From Tretioscincus oriximinensis (lineage: Eukaryota > Chordata > Lepidosauria > Squamata > Gymnophthalmidae): 64,000 nt of DNA. Positions 19,046 to 32,302 of this stretch are shown here, in pieces (within the stretch, counting starts at the first letter, position 1; each line of letters begins with the position of its first letter). A model generated the notes under the pieces. It ran no database searches. It had not been told where the DNA came from and saw only the letters and a list, made by a program, of their open reading frames with translations. The translations under genes and the position numbers were made by a program. The DNA lies in NCBI GenBank assembly GCA_022410635.1, contig JAJVDF010000262.1, positions 842,058 through 906,057 of the forward strand. The letters run 5' to 3'.

Positions 19046-20330
19046 AAAACTGAACATAAGAACATAAGAACATAAGAAGAGCCATACTGGATCAGGCCAC
19101 AGCCCATCGAGTCCAGCATTCTGTGTCANACAAAGGCCCACCAGATGCACCTGGGCAGTCCGAACAGAGGAAAGCAAAGTATGCTGCTCCTGTTCGTGAC
19201 TCCCTGCATATGGTATTTCAAAAGTCCTGCCTGTTGCTCCATCCCGGAGGCTACATCCAGACAACTATCTTAGTATCCATTTATACCCTTAGTGTCCATA
19301 AACCTGTCTAGTCCTGTCTTGAAACTATCCAAGCTGTTGGCTACCACTACCTCTTCAGGAAGTAAATTCCACAGGCCGATGACCCTCTGGGTGAAAAAAT
19401 ACTTCCCTTNNNNNNNNNNNNNNNNNNNNNNNNNNNNNNNNNNNNNNNNNNNNNNNNNNNNNNNNNNNNNNNNNNNNNNNNNNNNNNNNNNNNNNNNNNN
19501 NNNNNNNNNNNNNNNNNNNNNNNNNNNNNNNNNNNNNNNNNNNNNNNNNNNNNNNNNNNNNNNNNNNNNNNNNNNNNNNNNNNNNNNNNNNNNNNNNNNN
19601 NNNNNNNNNNNNNNNNNNNNNNNNNNNNNNNNNNNNNNNNNNNNNNNNNNNNNNNNNNNNNNNNNNNNNNNNNNNNNNNNNNNNNNNNNNNNNNNNNNNN
19701 NNNNNNNNNNNNNNNNNNNNNNNNNNNNNNNNNNNNNNNNNNNNNNNNNNNNNNNNNNNNNNNNNNNNNNNNNNNNNNNNNNNNNNNNNNNNNNNNNNNN
19801 NNNNNNNNNNNNNNNNNNNNNNNNNNNNNNNNNNNNNNNNNNNNNNNNNNNNNNNNNNNNNNNNNNNNNNNNNNNNNNNNNNNNNNNNNNNNNNNNNNNN
19901 NNNNNNNNNNNNNNNNNNNNNNNNNNNNNNNNNNNNNNNNNNNNNNNNNNNNNNNNNNNNNNNNNNNNNNNNNNNNNNNNNNNNNNNNNNNNNNNNNNNN
20001 NNNNNNNNNNNNNNNNNNNNNNNNTTCACTATTTACCTCGGCATCCAGATCATTTATAAATATATTGAAAAGCAAGGGTCCCAGTACAGATCCCTGGGGT
20101 ACCCCACTTCTTACCTCTTTCCACTCAGAGAACTGTCCATTTAATACTACTCTCTGTTTTCTATCTTTTAGCCAGTTTCCAATCCAGGACAAAGTCTGTC
20201 CTCTTATACCATGAGTATGGAGTTTTTTTAGAAGCCTTTGATGAGGGACTTTATCAAACGCCTTCTGAAAATCTAGATACACAATATCAACTGGATCCCC
20301 TTTATCTACATGTTTCTGCTCCTGCTCAGA
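19046..20330 (-). mobile_element. CR1-type LINE with reverse transcriptase remnant, broken by assembly gap
   Basis: Read on the minus strand, the right part (20025-20330) encodes a piece of a LINE reverse transcriptase: [20 protein letters not shown], then [20 protein letters not shown] and [20 protein letters not shown]. The last is the conserved motif just upstream of the catalytic F/YxDD box, which would lie in the N run. The left part (19046-19409) carries the end of the coding region and the 3' end with AAGAACAT units. The 5' end is truncated near 20330, so only part of the ORF is present. This is not a host gene. Confidence 0.88.
19410..20024. other. Assembly gap (615 N)
   Basis: A run of unknown bases inside the CR1 element. 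The 25132-25280 part of the sister copy at 24783-25397 suggests that the missing bases are mostly CR1 coding sequence. The true length is unknown. Any reading frame crossing it is an artefact of the Ns. Confidence 0.98.
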
Positions 20331-22557
20331 ACATTGTAGGCTAGAAAAGCTGGATTACACTGTATGTAGCATGGTCTATCTATTTGCATTGTTATCCGAT
20401 TTTATGATAGTGCTAGAGAAGAAGATGTTGCTTGAAATAAATGCCAACAGAGAGGAAGGATCTGATTTCCTGAATCTTTGAAGGAAAAATGCCTAGCACC
20501 CCTCTGGATGAGATAAGAATAATGCATACTAGAATTTCTAAAAGGCTTTTGAGCTGGTTTTTCTTACATGTGAACATTGCCTTAGAATTGATGGGGAAAA
20601 GTTTTAATGTGTCTAATTATGCTTGTTTGTACCAAACATTAGGAACTTCAAGAGTGACCTACAGTAAGGAAAAAGGAAAAAGGAATGAAAACAATGCAAT
20701 AAAACAATAATGAGCAATATTTAGTTATATATCCTTTAGTTGCCCTTCACTCTGCCCTGTTGCTTAAAGATTCATAGAATGCTTTTTTCCTGCAATCCCT
20801 GACCATCAATCTTGCTGTATAATAGAAAATAGAACTGAAAAAAAACCTGAAAATGGTCAGTTATTCATTTTGCAATAAAAATGCTTTTTTAGAGAAGAAA
20901 GCAATGTGGTTTATTAGATGGATGTTAGATTTGGCTTGGCAGAATTGAAGTCCCTCTTCAACAGTGAAACTCGCAAGTTTATTATTTATTTAAAACATTT
21001 CTAAACTGCTTCTCATAAAAACATTGCAAAGTGTTTTACAGGCAAATGTAAAAGTGAAAGAGTATTGAAACATTGGATGGAAAAAGGGAAAGCAGAAAAA
21101 AATGGAATTATTCACACAGGGAAGATTTATATAAAATAGTTATTATGCCTATTTCAGCTTGTTAATCCATGAATCTAGACTGTGTACCTATATTTTAAGC
21201 CTTCCATTCTAGAGATGCTTCCTGAAGTAAATATTTCCAATTGTGTACAGAATAACATTTGAAGTAGATTTTCAAAAATTTGAAAGGCATACAGATTGCA
21301 TTTTTTATTCTTGTAATTTGCTGGGAATATATAAGTAAGATCATGTCCTACTTTTGGGCTTCCATATATAACTAGACTATCTGTGTCATAGTGAGCATAG
21401 TCAGCTGGACTGTCTGGTCATGGGTCTAGTCAAACAGATAACTTCATATAGTCTTATACTGTTATCTGAAAACAAAGGGCCACAGAAAAGCAAAAAGTAC
21501 CAATTTAGAAGAATATAAATAAATATGCTAGTTTAGGCAGACATAGGAGCTTTTTAGATAACATCATTCCAGAGATCACCATTGTAGGCTAGAGGGAAAG
21601 ATCCTGATGAAATTAACTCATTATAGAGAGAAAGGTTTGATGGAACCTTTTGATGTACTGCTTTATATACTGAGAAGTCTTTGTTATATGGCAACATCTC
21701 CTACACAGACACAATAGTTTCAGTCTTTTAAAGTACAGGATACTTCTTGAATAATATGGATCATGGATATAACATTTTCACATGATCAGAGACAAGGATT
21801 TTTTTAGATCAATTTGAGTTTTTTGATCCTTGTGGTAAGTAAAATGTCATTAACTAGATCAATAAAATCAAACAGGCATCAAAGAATCCCCATCTGTATT
21901 ATGCAAAGTCTGTTGGCAAGCTTGAGAACATGAATGTTATGAGTTGCAAATCCATTATCTGATGATATTTGTCCAGGAAGAATAAAATAAAGATAAAAAC
22001 AGTTAATACTTACTTGAACTATGTTACTAGAGGTATCAAAGGTGTCACTGTTGCAATCTCTGTTTTTTTTGCTGGAAAAGAAAATTGAACGGGTTGAAAC
22101 TTGCTATATCACCTTCTTTCCTTTTGACCTGTGTCACTGCAGTTACCTTTTGCATTACAAAGTTTTGTACAACAAATTTTCTTCACATATATTATTGTAA
22201 TTAATAAAATGTAATTTCCCTTATTTAATTCTGTTCCACAGGATCCAAACAGTATAATTTGGCCCTTTTGTCATCAATTTAAATCAATACATTCAACCTC
22301 ATTCCACTTGTAGGCTGGGTCTCCCATCTGTGGTGCCACTAACTTCTTAGATTGGTAGGCTGGATCTCTCATCAGCAGTGCTACTGACTTTATAGTGATA
22401 GACTGAACCTCACTTAAACCTGGTTGTTCCACAATTGGAAATTAGATATATAATATGGCATTATATTGCACAAACCACAGTGTTTTATCAGAAATAACTG
22501 TACTCAACCCTGTTAGCATTCTACATGTATTAAGAGGCATCCCAATCTATCACATAA

Positions 22558-23064
<507 letters not shown>

Positions 23065-23589
23065 TAACCACTGTAAAATCATTCAAAGCCCTGCATTCTT
23101 AAAAGTATAGTAAGTTAAACAACTATATTAGCAAAAACACATGGTTTAGGCCATGTCAGGATTTAGCAACAGATCTTCTGATTAAGCTTTCACCCTTTAT
23201 ACTGCAATGTGATTTTGGATGTACCTACCTATCTATCAGGTAGACAGGTATCGTGAGATCTTCATTTTAATGCAATTTACAAATGAGTCATCACGCCATT
23301 TAAGTCTCAGCCTATCCTGTTAACATGTATAAATACTTTGATAAACAATTGTCATAAACAATAAATGCTACCCAGCAAATAAATATAAAATATGTTGCAT
23401 CCACTTATCACTTATTTATGCATTATACATATATACTGCCAAATAAAATACTGTATGGAATGTTTAATTCCAGAACATCTAGGTTTTATTACAAGAATAA
23501 ATACATAAGAGGAGCCATGCCAAATCAGATCACAGTTGATCCAGTCTGGCATTCTGGCCAGTCCGTGACTTCTTGTCAGCTCAAGCATC

Positions 23590-23860
23590 AGAAGAAGAGC
23601 TGGGTTTTTATTCTCCGCTTTTCTCACCTGAAAGGACTCAAAGCAGTTTACAAACTTATTTTTCACCTGAAGGCTTAAATTCAATCTTCCCCACTATGCT
23701 GTGATGATCCCTATTTATCTAAACACAATATCTTGCTTTTGAATAGCTGGGTTGGCTAGAACTGAGGCCAGTAATGGGCACTCATCCCTCCCCACAGTTC
23801 GACACAGAGCTTCAGTATCTCTGCTGAAACACCGGGGCTCTCAACCACTGTGCCTCTTCA
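23590..23860 (-). mobile_element. tRNA-derived SINE (family of 58456-58769)
   Basis: Inverted copy with CTCCGCTTTTCTCACCTGAA, GGACTCAAAGCAGTTTACAA, CTTGCTTTTGAATAGCTGGG and TTGGCTAGAACTGAGGCCAG. It keeps a diverged tRNA head near 23800-23855. The (TTC)n tail is reduced to GAAGAAGAG. Confidence 0.8.
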
Positions 23861-24467
23861 AAAAGAAGAAGGCAAAACTTTATCCCGCTCTCGACTTCCT
23901 ACATCACTCCAACCCAGAAGCAGTACTAATGCATCCATATTAATAGCCATTGATGCACTTGGCTTCCATGAATATGTCTAATCTTAAAGCTAGATTAATG
24001 TGGGAATTCATTGGAACTTGATTGTAGGAACTGCGCATGTCCAAATACTAAACTCATGATCTAAGAGTCTATACCATGCCATTCCTCAATTAAATCTTCT
24101 GTAAGCCTTGTGTAGCATCGTGCAGATAAAGATGTTCTAGATCAAATAGATTTTCTACATTCCTATTCTCATATGATTCCTTTAGTATTTTTAGTCCATT
24201 ACACTTCTCACATGAACCCATGAATAATTTTGGACAAAGGTTATTACTTGAAATTGTTAAGAATATTATTTACTAACAAAGTCTACTTTTGTTTGAACAG
24301 GAGAGAGAGAATAGAGAATTCATTTTTGATGGATTCTGCCGAATTTAAAATATAAAGAAAAAACTAAAACAAATTTATTACTTACATGCAGTGTTAAGGG
24401 AAGTGGATAAGAATGCCAGAATACTTGCTGCTAATTTGCCATTTTTTTAAAAAAAAGAAAGAAAATG

Positions 24468-24606
24468 CAGGGAGTCATGAACGGGTGCATATTTTGCTTT
24501 CCTCTGTTCAGACTGCCCAGGTGCATCTGGTGGGCCTCCGTGTGACACAGAATGCTGGACTAGGTGGGCTCTGTCCCGATTCAGTATGGCTCTTCTTATG
24601 TTCTTA
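24468..24606 (+). mobile_element. CR1-type LINE 3' end
   Basis: GGGAGTCATGAACGGGTGCA, CTTTCCTCTGTTCAGACTGC, CCAGGTGCATCTGGTGGGCC and the end CTTCTTATGTTCTTA. It is a short 5'-truncated copy, in opposite orientation to its neighbour at 24783-25397. Confidence 0.85.
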
Positions 24607-24782
24607 TTAATATTAATATAGTAATATTATAAAGCAGGTGTGAAGAAAACAGTCTAACGTTGATTCATTATACCTGCAGTGAATTATTGTACAAAGACAG
24701 TGATGTTATGACAGTGATTTCAAAAAAATAGCCATGTTAGTTTGGGTCCAGAAAATCCAGCAAGGTGCCTCGAAGCACTTTA

Positions 24783-25397
24783 GAACATAAGAACATAAAA
24801 AGAGCCATACTGGATCAGGCCATAGCCCATCAAGTCCAGCATTCTGTGTCACACAGAGGCCCACCAGATGCACCTGGGCAGCCTGAACAGAGGAAAGCAA
24901 AATATGCTCCTGTTCATGACTCCCTGCAAATGGTATTTCAAGAGTCCTGCCTGTTGCTCCATCCGGGAGCTGACATCCAGACAACTATCCTAGTATCCAT
25001 TTATACCCTTAATGTCCATAAACCTGTCTAGTCCTGTCTTGAAACTATCCAAGCTGTTGGCTACTGCTACCTCTTCAGGAAGTAAATTCCACAGGCCGAT
25101 GACCCTCTGGGTGAAAAAATACTTTCCTTTGTCTGTTCTCACTTTTCTACCCAACAGTTTTAAGGAGTGCCCTCTGGTCCTTGTGTTGTGTGATAGAGAA
25201 AACATTTTTCTCTATTCACCCTGTCGATCCCATGCATGATTTTGTACACTTCAATCAGATCACCCCTCAAACGTCTCCTTTCAAGGCTGAAGANGCCCAG
25301 ACGTTGCAGCCTTGCTTCGTAAGGGAGGTGCTCCACACCCTTGATCATTTTTGTTGCCCTTTTCTGCACCTTCTCCAGTTCCAAAATATCCCTCTTA
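24783..25397 (-). mobile_element. CR1-type LINE, 5'-truncated, nested
   Basis: About 615 bp of the 3' end. On the minus strand it encodes a C-terminal CR1 polyprotein remnant (EKVQKRATKMIKGVEHLPYE; KGKYFFTQRVIGLWNLLPEE; SLDSFKTGLDRFMDIKGING) followed by the 3' UTR and AAGAACAT-type terminal units. A frameshift near 25190 breaks the frame. It interrupts an older dispersed repeat whose halves lie at 24738-24782 and 25396-25450. Confidence 0.88.
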
Positions 25398-25956
25398 GAG
25401 ACTAACAAGAAATAGGATAGGTGGCATGAGTTTTTGTAGACAAGCCTTTTCCTTTAGATGCTGGGAAATGACTGCCAGATACTGGGACTATATGTAACAA
25501 CCTGAATGCAGGAAATAACAACAAGCTTTGTGGTAGTGATGTAGAAATGTTTAGTAATGTAGTAATGTTTTGTTCTTAACCCAGAACAAAATCAGAACTA
25601 CAGTAGCAGAACTAGAATATTTCCTCAAAAAACAAAAGAGGGAGGAAATTCTGCTGTTTTTTTAGTTGGGACCTCCAGGCCATAACCAACCCCTCCTGTT
25701 TGACTGCATGAGCATTTCTGCAGTTTTCTCAGCAGAGACGAAGGAATAATTTGCCAACTTCTGAGAAGAGACTGGAGACTGAACCAATGACTCTCTGCTT
25801 TCCGGTTAATTTGCTCTAGCTATAGATATTCCCAAGTTTTAGGATTCTACATATTGCTTTTAGTCTTTCAGGCTTACAGTTTACAGAGAATAAATCTACC
25901 TTTGCTTTTTTCTGTATTTGGTGGGACAAAACAGCTCTTCTCTGTCTCCCTCACAG

Positions 25957-26102
25957 AATTCTCCCGTCCAGCGTCAGTCAGCGAAAATCACGATGGAGGA
26001 ATTGAGTCAGACAAGAGGGATGAAGACAGGTATGGTGGAAGGACCAAGTCTGAGGCTGATGATGAAGAAGTGACCACACCAACAAAAATCAAGGAGCTTA
26101 AG
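25957..26102 (+). CDS. EPB41L1: EPB41L1 exon: linker after the FERM-adjacent region
   Basis: A 146-nt exon encoding residues 320-368: [39 protein letters not shown], then [10 protein letters not shown]. It is acidic and probably disordered. It matches the 4.1N linker [12 protein letters not shown]...TPTKIKELK. The junction reads DG-E-FSRPAS, whereas the mammalian form I remember is DGAEF, so one residue may be missing here. Borders are CCTCACAG and GTAAAA. The exon ends phase 0. Confidence 0.93.
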
Positions 26103-28169
26103 GTAAAATCTTATGTCCAGTTTAAGAGATCCAAATAAAGCTTCTGCCATAGTTGTACCTGCTAATTAGTATTCTACTTTCCTCACAGAATATGGCTAAA
26201 TAAAGCAGAAAGTAATGGAAGCTTTCCACAATAACCTAGTTTGGTGTAGCATTCCATCTAATAATATGGAATAGTAACTTCCACACCAACTCCTTAACTA
26301 TATTTGAACTTTATGATTGAAATGGCATTGTATGTTTACCCTCCCTGGAATTCATCAAAGTATATTTGCAGTTTCCAAGGCTACTCTTCCCTTAGCTTAA
26401 AGTCAATATTCTTTGGAGAGTCAGTAATCTGTGAGTCACCTACAGAAAAGTGAACTTGGCTTGAAAACAAAGTATACAAGTTTTTAAGATTATACATATA
26501 GAATACAAGACTATAGTCCAGGCAGCCCTTCTGTTGAGTTGTTTAATGGGACCATTGTAACTTTTCTCTGATACCAACTCAAAGAAAGATTTTGTCCCAG
26601 TTGCTGCTGCTGGAGAGGGTTTGCAAGGTTAAAGTCCCTTGTCGTGCAAAGCTGCCAACATACCATCTCTCCCTAGGAGAGCTCTTTTCCTTCCCTCAAG
26701 GCATGCACAGTATTTACCAATGCTTATTAGAGTTAGCAGTATGGTTTTTCTTCTAGTGAAGTTTGTCTCTGTACTTCTGCATTCCCTCCAGCCACTATCT
26801 GCTCTCCAACATGGCAGTGGTGCATGAAAAGGTTGTAGTGATTTCAGAGACAAAGAAACATAATAGGAGTAATTTCAAATTCTCCTTTAAAATGGCATGT
26901 GGACAGATCCTGCCCTTGACTAGACCGAAAAGACATGCTAAGGAATCCTTGCTTAGCAAAAGGACAAGGATTTTTGATTTTGTCGTTATGAGGCAGATAT
27001 CATAATCAGTCCAAAAGATGTTAATATCATAAGTACACTTATTTAAAGTGAAAGTATCTAGTTCCAGATAGAATAATTGAACTTCTCTGCCCTCCCAATG
27101 TTACTGCATTTGCATAGCGGCATAAATAATATGCCTCTGCTCAAACAACAAAGTTAATTTTTAGTCAATTTGCATCATTTTATAAAGACATGGCTTTCTC
27201 TATTGGAAGTGATTAGAACTGAGAGTAGGCAGTAAATTTCTGTTGTCTCCTTCCTCTTCCTAAAGATCTTCCATATATTGTCCTTTTTTCTTTGTCTTAA
27301 AAGAGAGTGTTTTTTTTACCATAGTGGAAGCAAAACTATAGAGTTTTTCCATGACCATTCCTTAGTACGCCACATCACAATGTTCCAAGTAATAGTCCAT
27401 GGGGAGGGTGGGGAGGAGAACCAAGTGGTTATGGTTCTACACAGTATGTCTTCTGGGTGTTTTATACAAGTGCAAGGTCACTGGAAACGGGGCTGACTTT
27501 CAAAACAGCTGGGATTCTGGAGTGGCAGCAGTTTGATGAGGAATTTGACTGCTTCTTCAGTGTATTATGCAAAAATGATACAAAATCCCCCGTTTTGGAT
27601 ATGGGAAGGCAATTTAGATGCCAGAGAAAGGAAATCTTATAGTCCAAAGGCACGCATTTTGGGTTTAATAGGCATCTTTGGACAAAATAACTCCTCCTTT
27701 AGGAAGTAGTAGGATAGTTCATATCAAAACTCAATCTAAAATCAGAAAGTCATGTTCATTCAGGAACAGGAAATTTGAAAGGATAGCTAGTTTGTGGTGA
27801 GAACAGTCAGCAGAGGTATAATTCAGACCTAATTCTGAAGAGGTAAACTCATATGTTATTGACTTTAATTAATCAATGATGTTAGTAGTTCCTCCTCCTA
27901 TGGCGGAAATGGGATTTCCCAGATCACAATTCAAACTCTTGCATTTCCAAAATTTCCAACAGTAGAAAAGAACATTGACCTAATGGCTTAGTGGAACAGA
28001 GAAAAGGAATCTAAGCTGTAGAGAACCCTTCAGTGCTGACTTTGTTCTACTGAAAGTTTGTGCATCACAAATGCTCTTTGGGACTCCTGATTTAAGTGCA
28101 GTTTGTATTTTATGAATTCCCTTGACTGACCCTATAAATTACTTCCCTTCACCTTCTTTTTACTACCAG
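26103..28169 (+). other. EPB41L1: Intron
   Basis: About 2.1 kb without a recognised repeat family or exon. The 3' end is a short pyrimidine tract (CTTCTTTTTACTACCAG). Confidence 0.6.
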
Positions 28170-28205
28170 CCGGAACAAGAAACTACTCCAAGGCACAAAC
28201 AGGAG
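28170..28205 (+). CDS. EPB41L1: EPB41L1 36-nt micro-exon
   Basis: Encodes PEQETTPRHKQE (residues 369-380), identical to the sequence I recall for mammalian 4.1N between TPTKIKELK and FLDKPEDV. Phase 0/0. Borders are ACTACCAG and GTATTC. The donor departs from consensus at +4 to +6, so skipping is plausible. It was identified by protein match as well as by splice sites. Confidence 0.93.
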
Positions 28206-30994
28206 GTATTCTTTCTCTGGAATGTCTTCGCTCCTCATCAGTGCATCCTAGTCCTCATCTCCTCTAAAAATGCAGTCAACATTATATATGCCCTTATTTA
28301 CTGGAATACTAGATGGACCCAGGTAAAGAGTAGAGGACACTTTCAAAAATCATAACCTTTCAAAACAAACTTGTTGCTTAACTTTAAAGGGAGTCTTTTC
28401 CTATCGGCAGAAGTTGCATCTTGTATTCCATTAAGTAAGTTATTCTCCATCATGCAAGCAAAGACCCCCATCTAGCAAGCAGTAGCCAAAGTACTTTAGC
28501 TACTTGCTTCCTGGGAAACCATAACTCTTTTGTCACCCAACTTAACCTTATACAGTATTGTGTTTTCTTGGTAGTCCATTGTCTGTGGTTTAACTTTGTT
28601 TTTGTTTTGTTTTTCATTTTTCCGGCCCTGTTGTCCTCAGGTAGATATCTATCTTACATGCAGAAAACTGCTAGATGGGTTTGTATCTTTGAATTCTGGA
28701 TCATCTGCATCACTGTTTCTATACTAATTTGCAGACAGGTTCTGTTTGACAGAGATGTTGCCCATCTACTTTATCATATCCCAGAGAAACCACTGGGTGT
28801 GACTTAAATTCAGGCAAATCATAAATTTCTCGATGTTGCTAATAATGATAATAATTATTGGCTTGAAATCAGGTTGTAGAATCAAAACCAGAAAACAAAC
28901 CATATGAAATGCAGTCGTTGCATGCTAATATTTTTATGCTAGGATTACTATTTTTATTGGTCTTCAGAACTTTAGCAAGCCCTGTTACTTACTCCAGAGG
29001 CTTACCACTTACCATCTTGCGATACCTGATCTTCAGTGCCGGCTGTTGTTTTCTTTACATTTTCTCATTACCCCATTACTCCTGCATGCTCTATATTGCA
29101 ACCTTTTATGGTCCTTAATCAATAGCACCATTGGTACATGAGTGGGTCAAGAGACAAACCATTTCACAGATATACATGTTTCTACTTTATTTTTTAGCCT
29201 CTAAAACTGTTATTTCCAAAAGACATTCTGCTGTACACTACTAAAGAAATTTCCTTTTCTTTATCATTTATCATTATACTATTTTATTATTATTTATTTA
29301 TATGTACTTATATCCTGACTTCTACCCGAAGGTCTCAGGGCAGCCAATCAAAGGCAGCACATATAACTTTTGTTGCTTTCTCTACAACAGACACCCTGTA
29401 AAGTAGGTGTGGCTGAGAGAGGTCTAAAGAACTGTGACTGGCCCAAGGTCACCCATGTGGCTTCATGGAGGAGCGGGGAATCGAACTGGGAGACTACCAG
29501 ATAAGAATTAACGCTCTAATCACTACACCAAACTGGCTCCATTTTTTCCTCTTTCTAATCAGTTATCAATATTTTTACGTAAGTCATGATTGATTTATTG
29601 TTTCCCCAAGGCAGAAGAAACAGAGTTACCAGTGATGCACAGAATACAATACAGTTCTGAACTTAATCCTTTTTAGCTAGGAATTGCTCTCACAATAGTG
29701 TCGATCAGTAGGAAAACAAGGAGTGTTTTTTTTAATGCTGTTCAATCTTAGCCACGTAAAAAGTTTTTTGTGTGTCTCCAGGCAGTGTGTGCCTTCAGTT
29801 CTGATTTGGAAAAATGTGTGTTTGGGCTCTCAAATCCTATCAAAATGTAGCTCAGGGATTTGGGGAATCAGAATTGGTAATTTTTTTCTGTGGAGCTGGA
29901 TAGAGCTTAAACATGGGGAAAAATATTCAGCAAAAAAAGAATTGGGAAAATAGAGATGTCAGAGCTTAAAATCTTACTCATATCACTCATAAATATTAAA
30001 AAAAAAATTCTGTGAATCAGCTGGTGTAGCCCAAGAGGGTATAGTATCACTTTACTACTACACAAAGCTTTTTTTTTTATAAAAGCTTGTAACATTCTGA
30101 CATTGCTGATCCTTAATCAGTATTTGCAGTGTGTTAAGGTACTTTTAAAAGATATTTTTGCCTCTTGAAATGGTTCCAATGCATTTACAGTCAGACCACT
30201 GATTCAGGTTTTAAATCGGTAGTCATTTCTGATGTCCTGAGGACACCTAGTGGAAATTTCCACATCCCACTAGTAAATACTAGATTAGAAGACCTGTGAC
30301 TATCTCTTGGTCACAGCGCTTTAGCCTAGTGAAAACAGGCTAATAAAACTACAGAACTATCTTAAACTGATCAGATGACCCCGGTTTCCTGGAGAAACCC
30401 CGGGTTGGGGGCGTTTACTCCACCCTCCCAGCGGGGGCAATTAAAAAAATAAAAAAATCAGTGGGGTGGGTGAGAAGGCCTTTTGGCTCTGACCCCCTTC
30501 CCCAGAGTGATATCACTAATTCACACACACTTTGGCAATTTCTCATATGCCTCAGCAATTTCTGGCCCATTTCATGGATTTCTTGCATGTATGGGATTTC
30601 ACAGGAGTGGTGATTTGCATATTCATGACTATGAATTGCAAATTGGCATGAATATTAATTACCCTGGACCTCAGAAAATCTGATCAGGCTAAACTTTCTA
30701 GATTATCAAAAAGACAGAGAAAATGCTTTCCTTATTCACAAATATTTTTGATAATAGTGGCTTTTCTTTACCAAAAAAGGAACATGATTTATTTGATTTA
30801 TTCTTCATCACTGTTCATCCCCTTACACTGCAGTCACTTGAAGTACATTCTGTTTTCCCAAAATGTTTTAAAAACCACCATTCCCAGGATTCAAAAGGCA
30901 ATGAACTTCCACCATATTACATATCACTCATTGTCCCACTCATGATCCTTCTAACCCTCAGCTCAGTAGTTACCTTCCCCTCTCCCTCCAAAAG
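28206..30994 (+). other. EPB41L1: Intron
   Basis: Contains the minus-strand tRNA-SINE at 29282-29540 and a C/G-rich patch at 30376-30500 (ACCCCGGTTTCCTGGAGAAA followed by a CCCGGGTTGGGGGCG patch), perhaps a transposon end. Otherwise nothing recognised. Confidence 0.6.
29282..29540 (-). mobile_element. tRNA-derived SINE (family of 54547-54802)
   Basis: Inverted copy with a tRNA-like head: the inverted B box is GGAATCGAACTGGG at 29477-29490 and the head ends CACTACACCAAACTGGCTCC. The body contains CCTGTAAAGTAGGTGTGGCT and the tail ACCCGAAGGTCTCAGGGCAG. It pairs with the + strand copy at 54547-54802. The family resembles squamate tRNA-SINEs known from Anolis and geckos. Confidence 0.85.
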
Positions 30995-31186
30995 TTTTTA
31001 GACAAACCGGAAGATGTTTTGCTAAAGCACCAGGCCAGCATAAATGAACTGAAGAGGACACTGAAGGAACCCAACAGCAAACTTGTCCACAGGGACCGGG
31101 ATAGAAGGCTGCCTTCCTCACCTGCATCCTCCTCACCCAAGCATGAGGATGAAACACCAAAAGGAACTCCAGAGAAGACCAATGAG
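30995..31186 (+). CDS. EPB41L1: EPB41L1 exon: spectrin-actin-binding-like segment
   Basis: A 192-nt, phase 0/0 exon encoding residues 381-444: [40 protein letters not shown] and [20 protein letters not shown], ending KTNE. The helix [11 protein letters not shown] corresponds to the end of the spectrin-actin-binding domain of protein 4.1 (KHHASISELKK in 4.1R). In 4.1N this domain is reported to be weaker or divergent. Borders are CCAAAAG and GTTTGT; the donor is weak at +3 and +4, in keeping with variable splicing just downstream. Confidence 0.95.
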
Positions 31187-32302
31187 GTTTGTTTGTTGTT
31201 TGCATATCAAACCTATATGTTCATATTTTGTGCTATTTTGTTCTTAGTTCTTCACATGTATTCAACAAATGGAGCTGGGTTCATTGGGGCTTTATTGATT
31301 GAATGATTCTTTTGCCTCTTGTTAATTTGAAACAATCATTTTTTCAAATAAAAGCTTTTGGAATATTTAGGGTTTTAATTTTAAGACTAGGGGGAACATG
31401 GTAATTTAATATTGTATATGGTATTAATGAGGCTACAAGAATTTTATATTTGGTCTATGTATATGTGGATAGACTGTATGTAATGTTGTGTATATTTGTT
31501 ATGAAAAAGATGTATATTTGATCATGTATTAGAATAAGATATGCGTGGTTGAATCCTGGCTTAGGGGGATACTGTGTTGATTTAGATATTTGAAGTTGAT
31601 TCTGTGATTCCTTCTGAATATTTGTACCATACTGGGATTGCCAAACATATCTGTGACAATCCCAGTATAATCTAGGGACATACAGATAACACTATATCGG
31701 AAAGTAGAACTTTGGACCTGGGTTTTCTGCAGAGCAATATAGTTTATATGTCTGGCACTTGCTTCCAGATTTTTTCATGGTGAAAATCTCCACTATGAAA
31801 GTATGGGGTGAGCCTTGGATTAAAACATCCACTTAAAAATGCAGAAGTAGCTGTTTGANCAGTTCTAGTTATTTTGCCATCAGAAGCATGCTGGGAACAA
31901 ATGTGAGAAAGGCTTACCGCAGGATTGTGCCCTGATTTCTGGCAGTGATAACAATTGCCATTTGTGTGATTTAAACAAAATCCTGCATTTTTCTTCTCAT
32001 CATTTTGAAGGCAGCCAGAACTGGTATTATTAGAGTTTCTGTTAACATTCTGATTTCAGCACAGTTATTGGATGGCAGAAGTGAAGTTGTTTATACAAAT
32101 TACCAAATGCAAATAAACTATATAACGCTTATTAAAATGTACCTTCTGCATTGGGGTTCCTGTAAGATTTACCAAAGGGATGTAAACTTAAAACGGATAT
32201 TTTAAAATACCATTCTGGACCATTCCAAGGACATGGATTTCCTCTTCTTGGTTACAATGTGGAGCTATTAGTGTGCAGAAAAATGAACACCATCATCTAT
32301 TC

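Noticed and set aside
19046..19080. AAGAACAT repeats as a microsatellite
   Set aside because: They are the terminal units of a CR1-type LINE 3' end, found at the same place in the copies at 1-97, 24468-24606 and 24783-25397.
19292..20282. Open frames of 224-311 codons
   Set aside because: Most of each frame is N. The real part is a CR1 reverse transcriptase remnant, not a gene.
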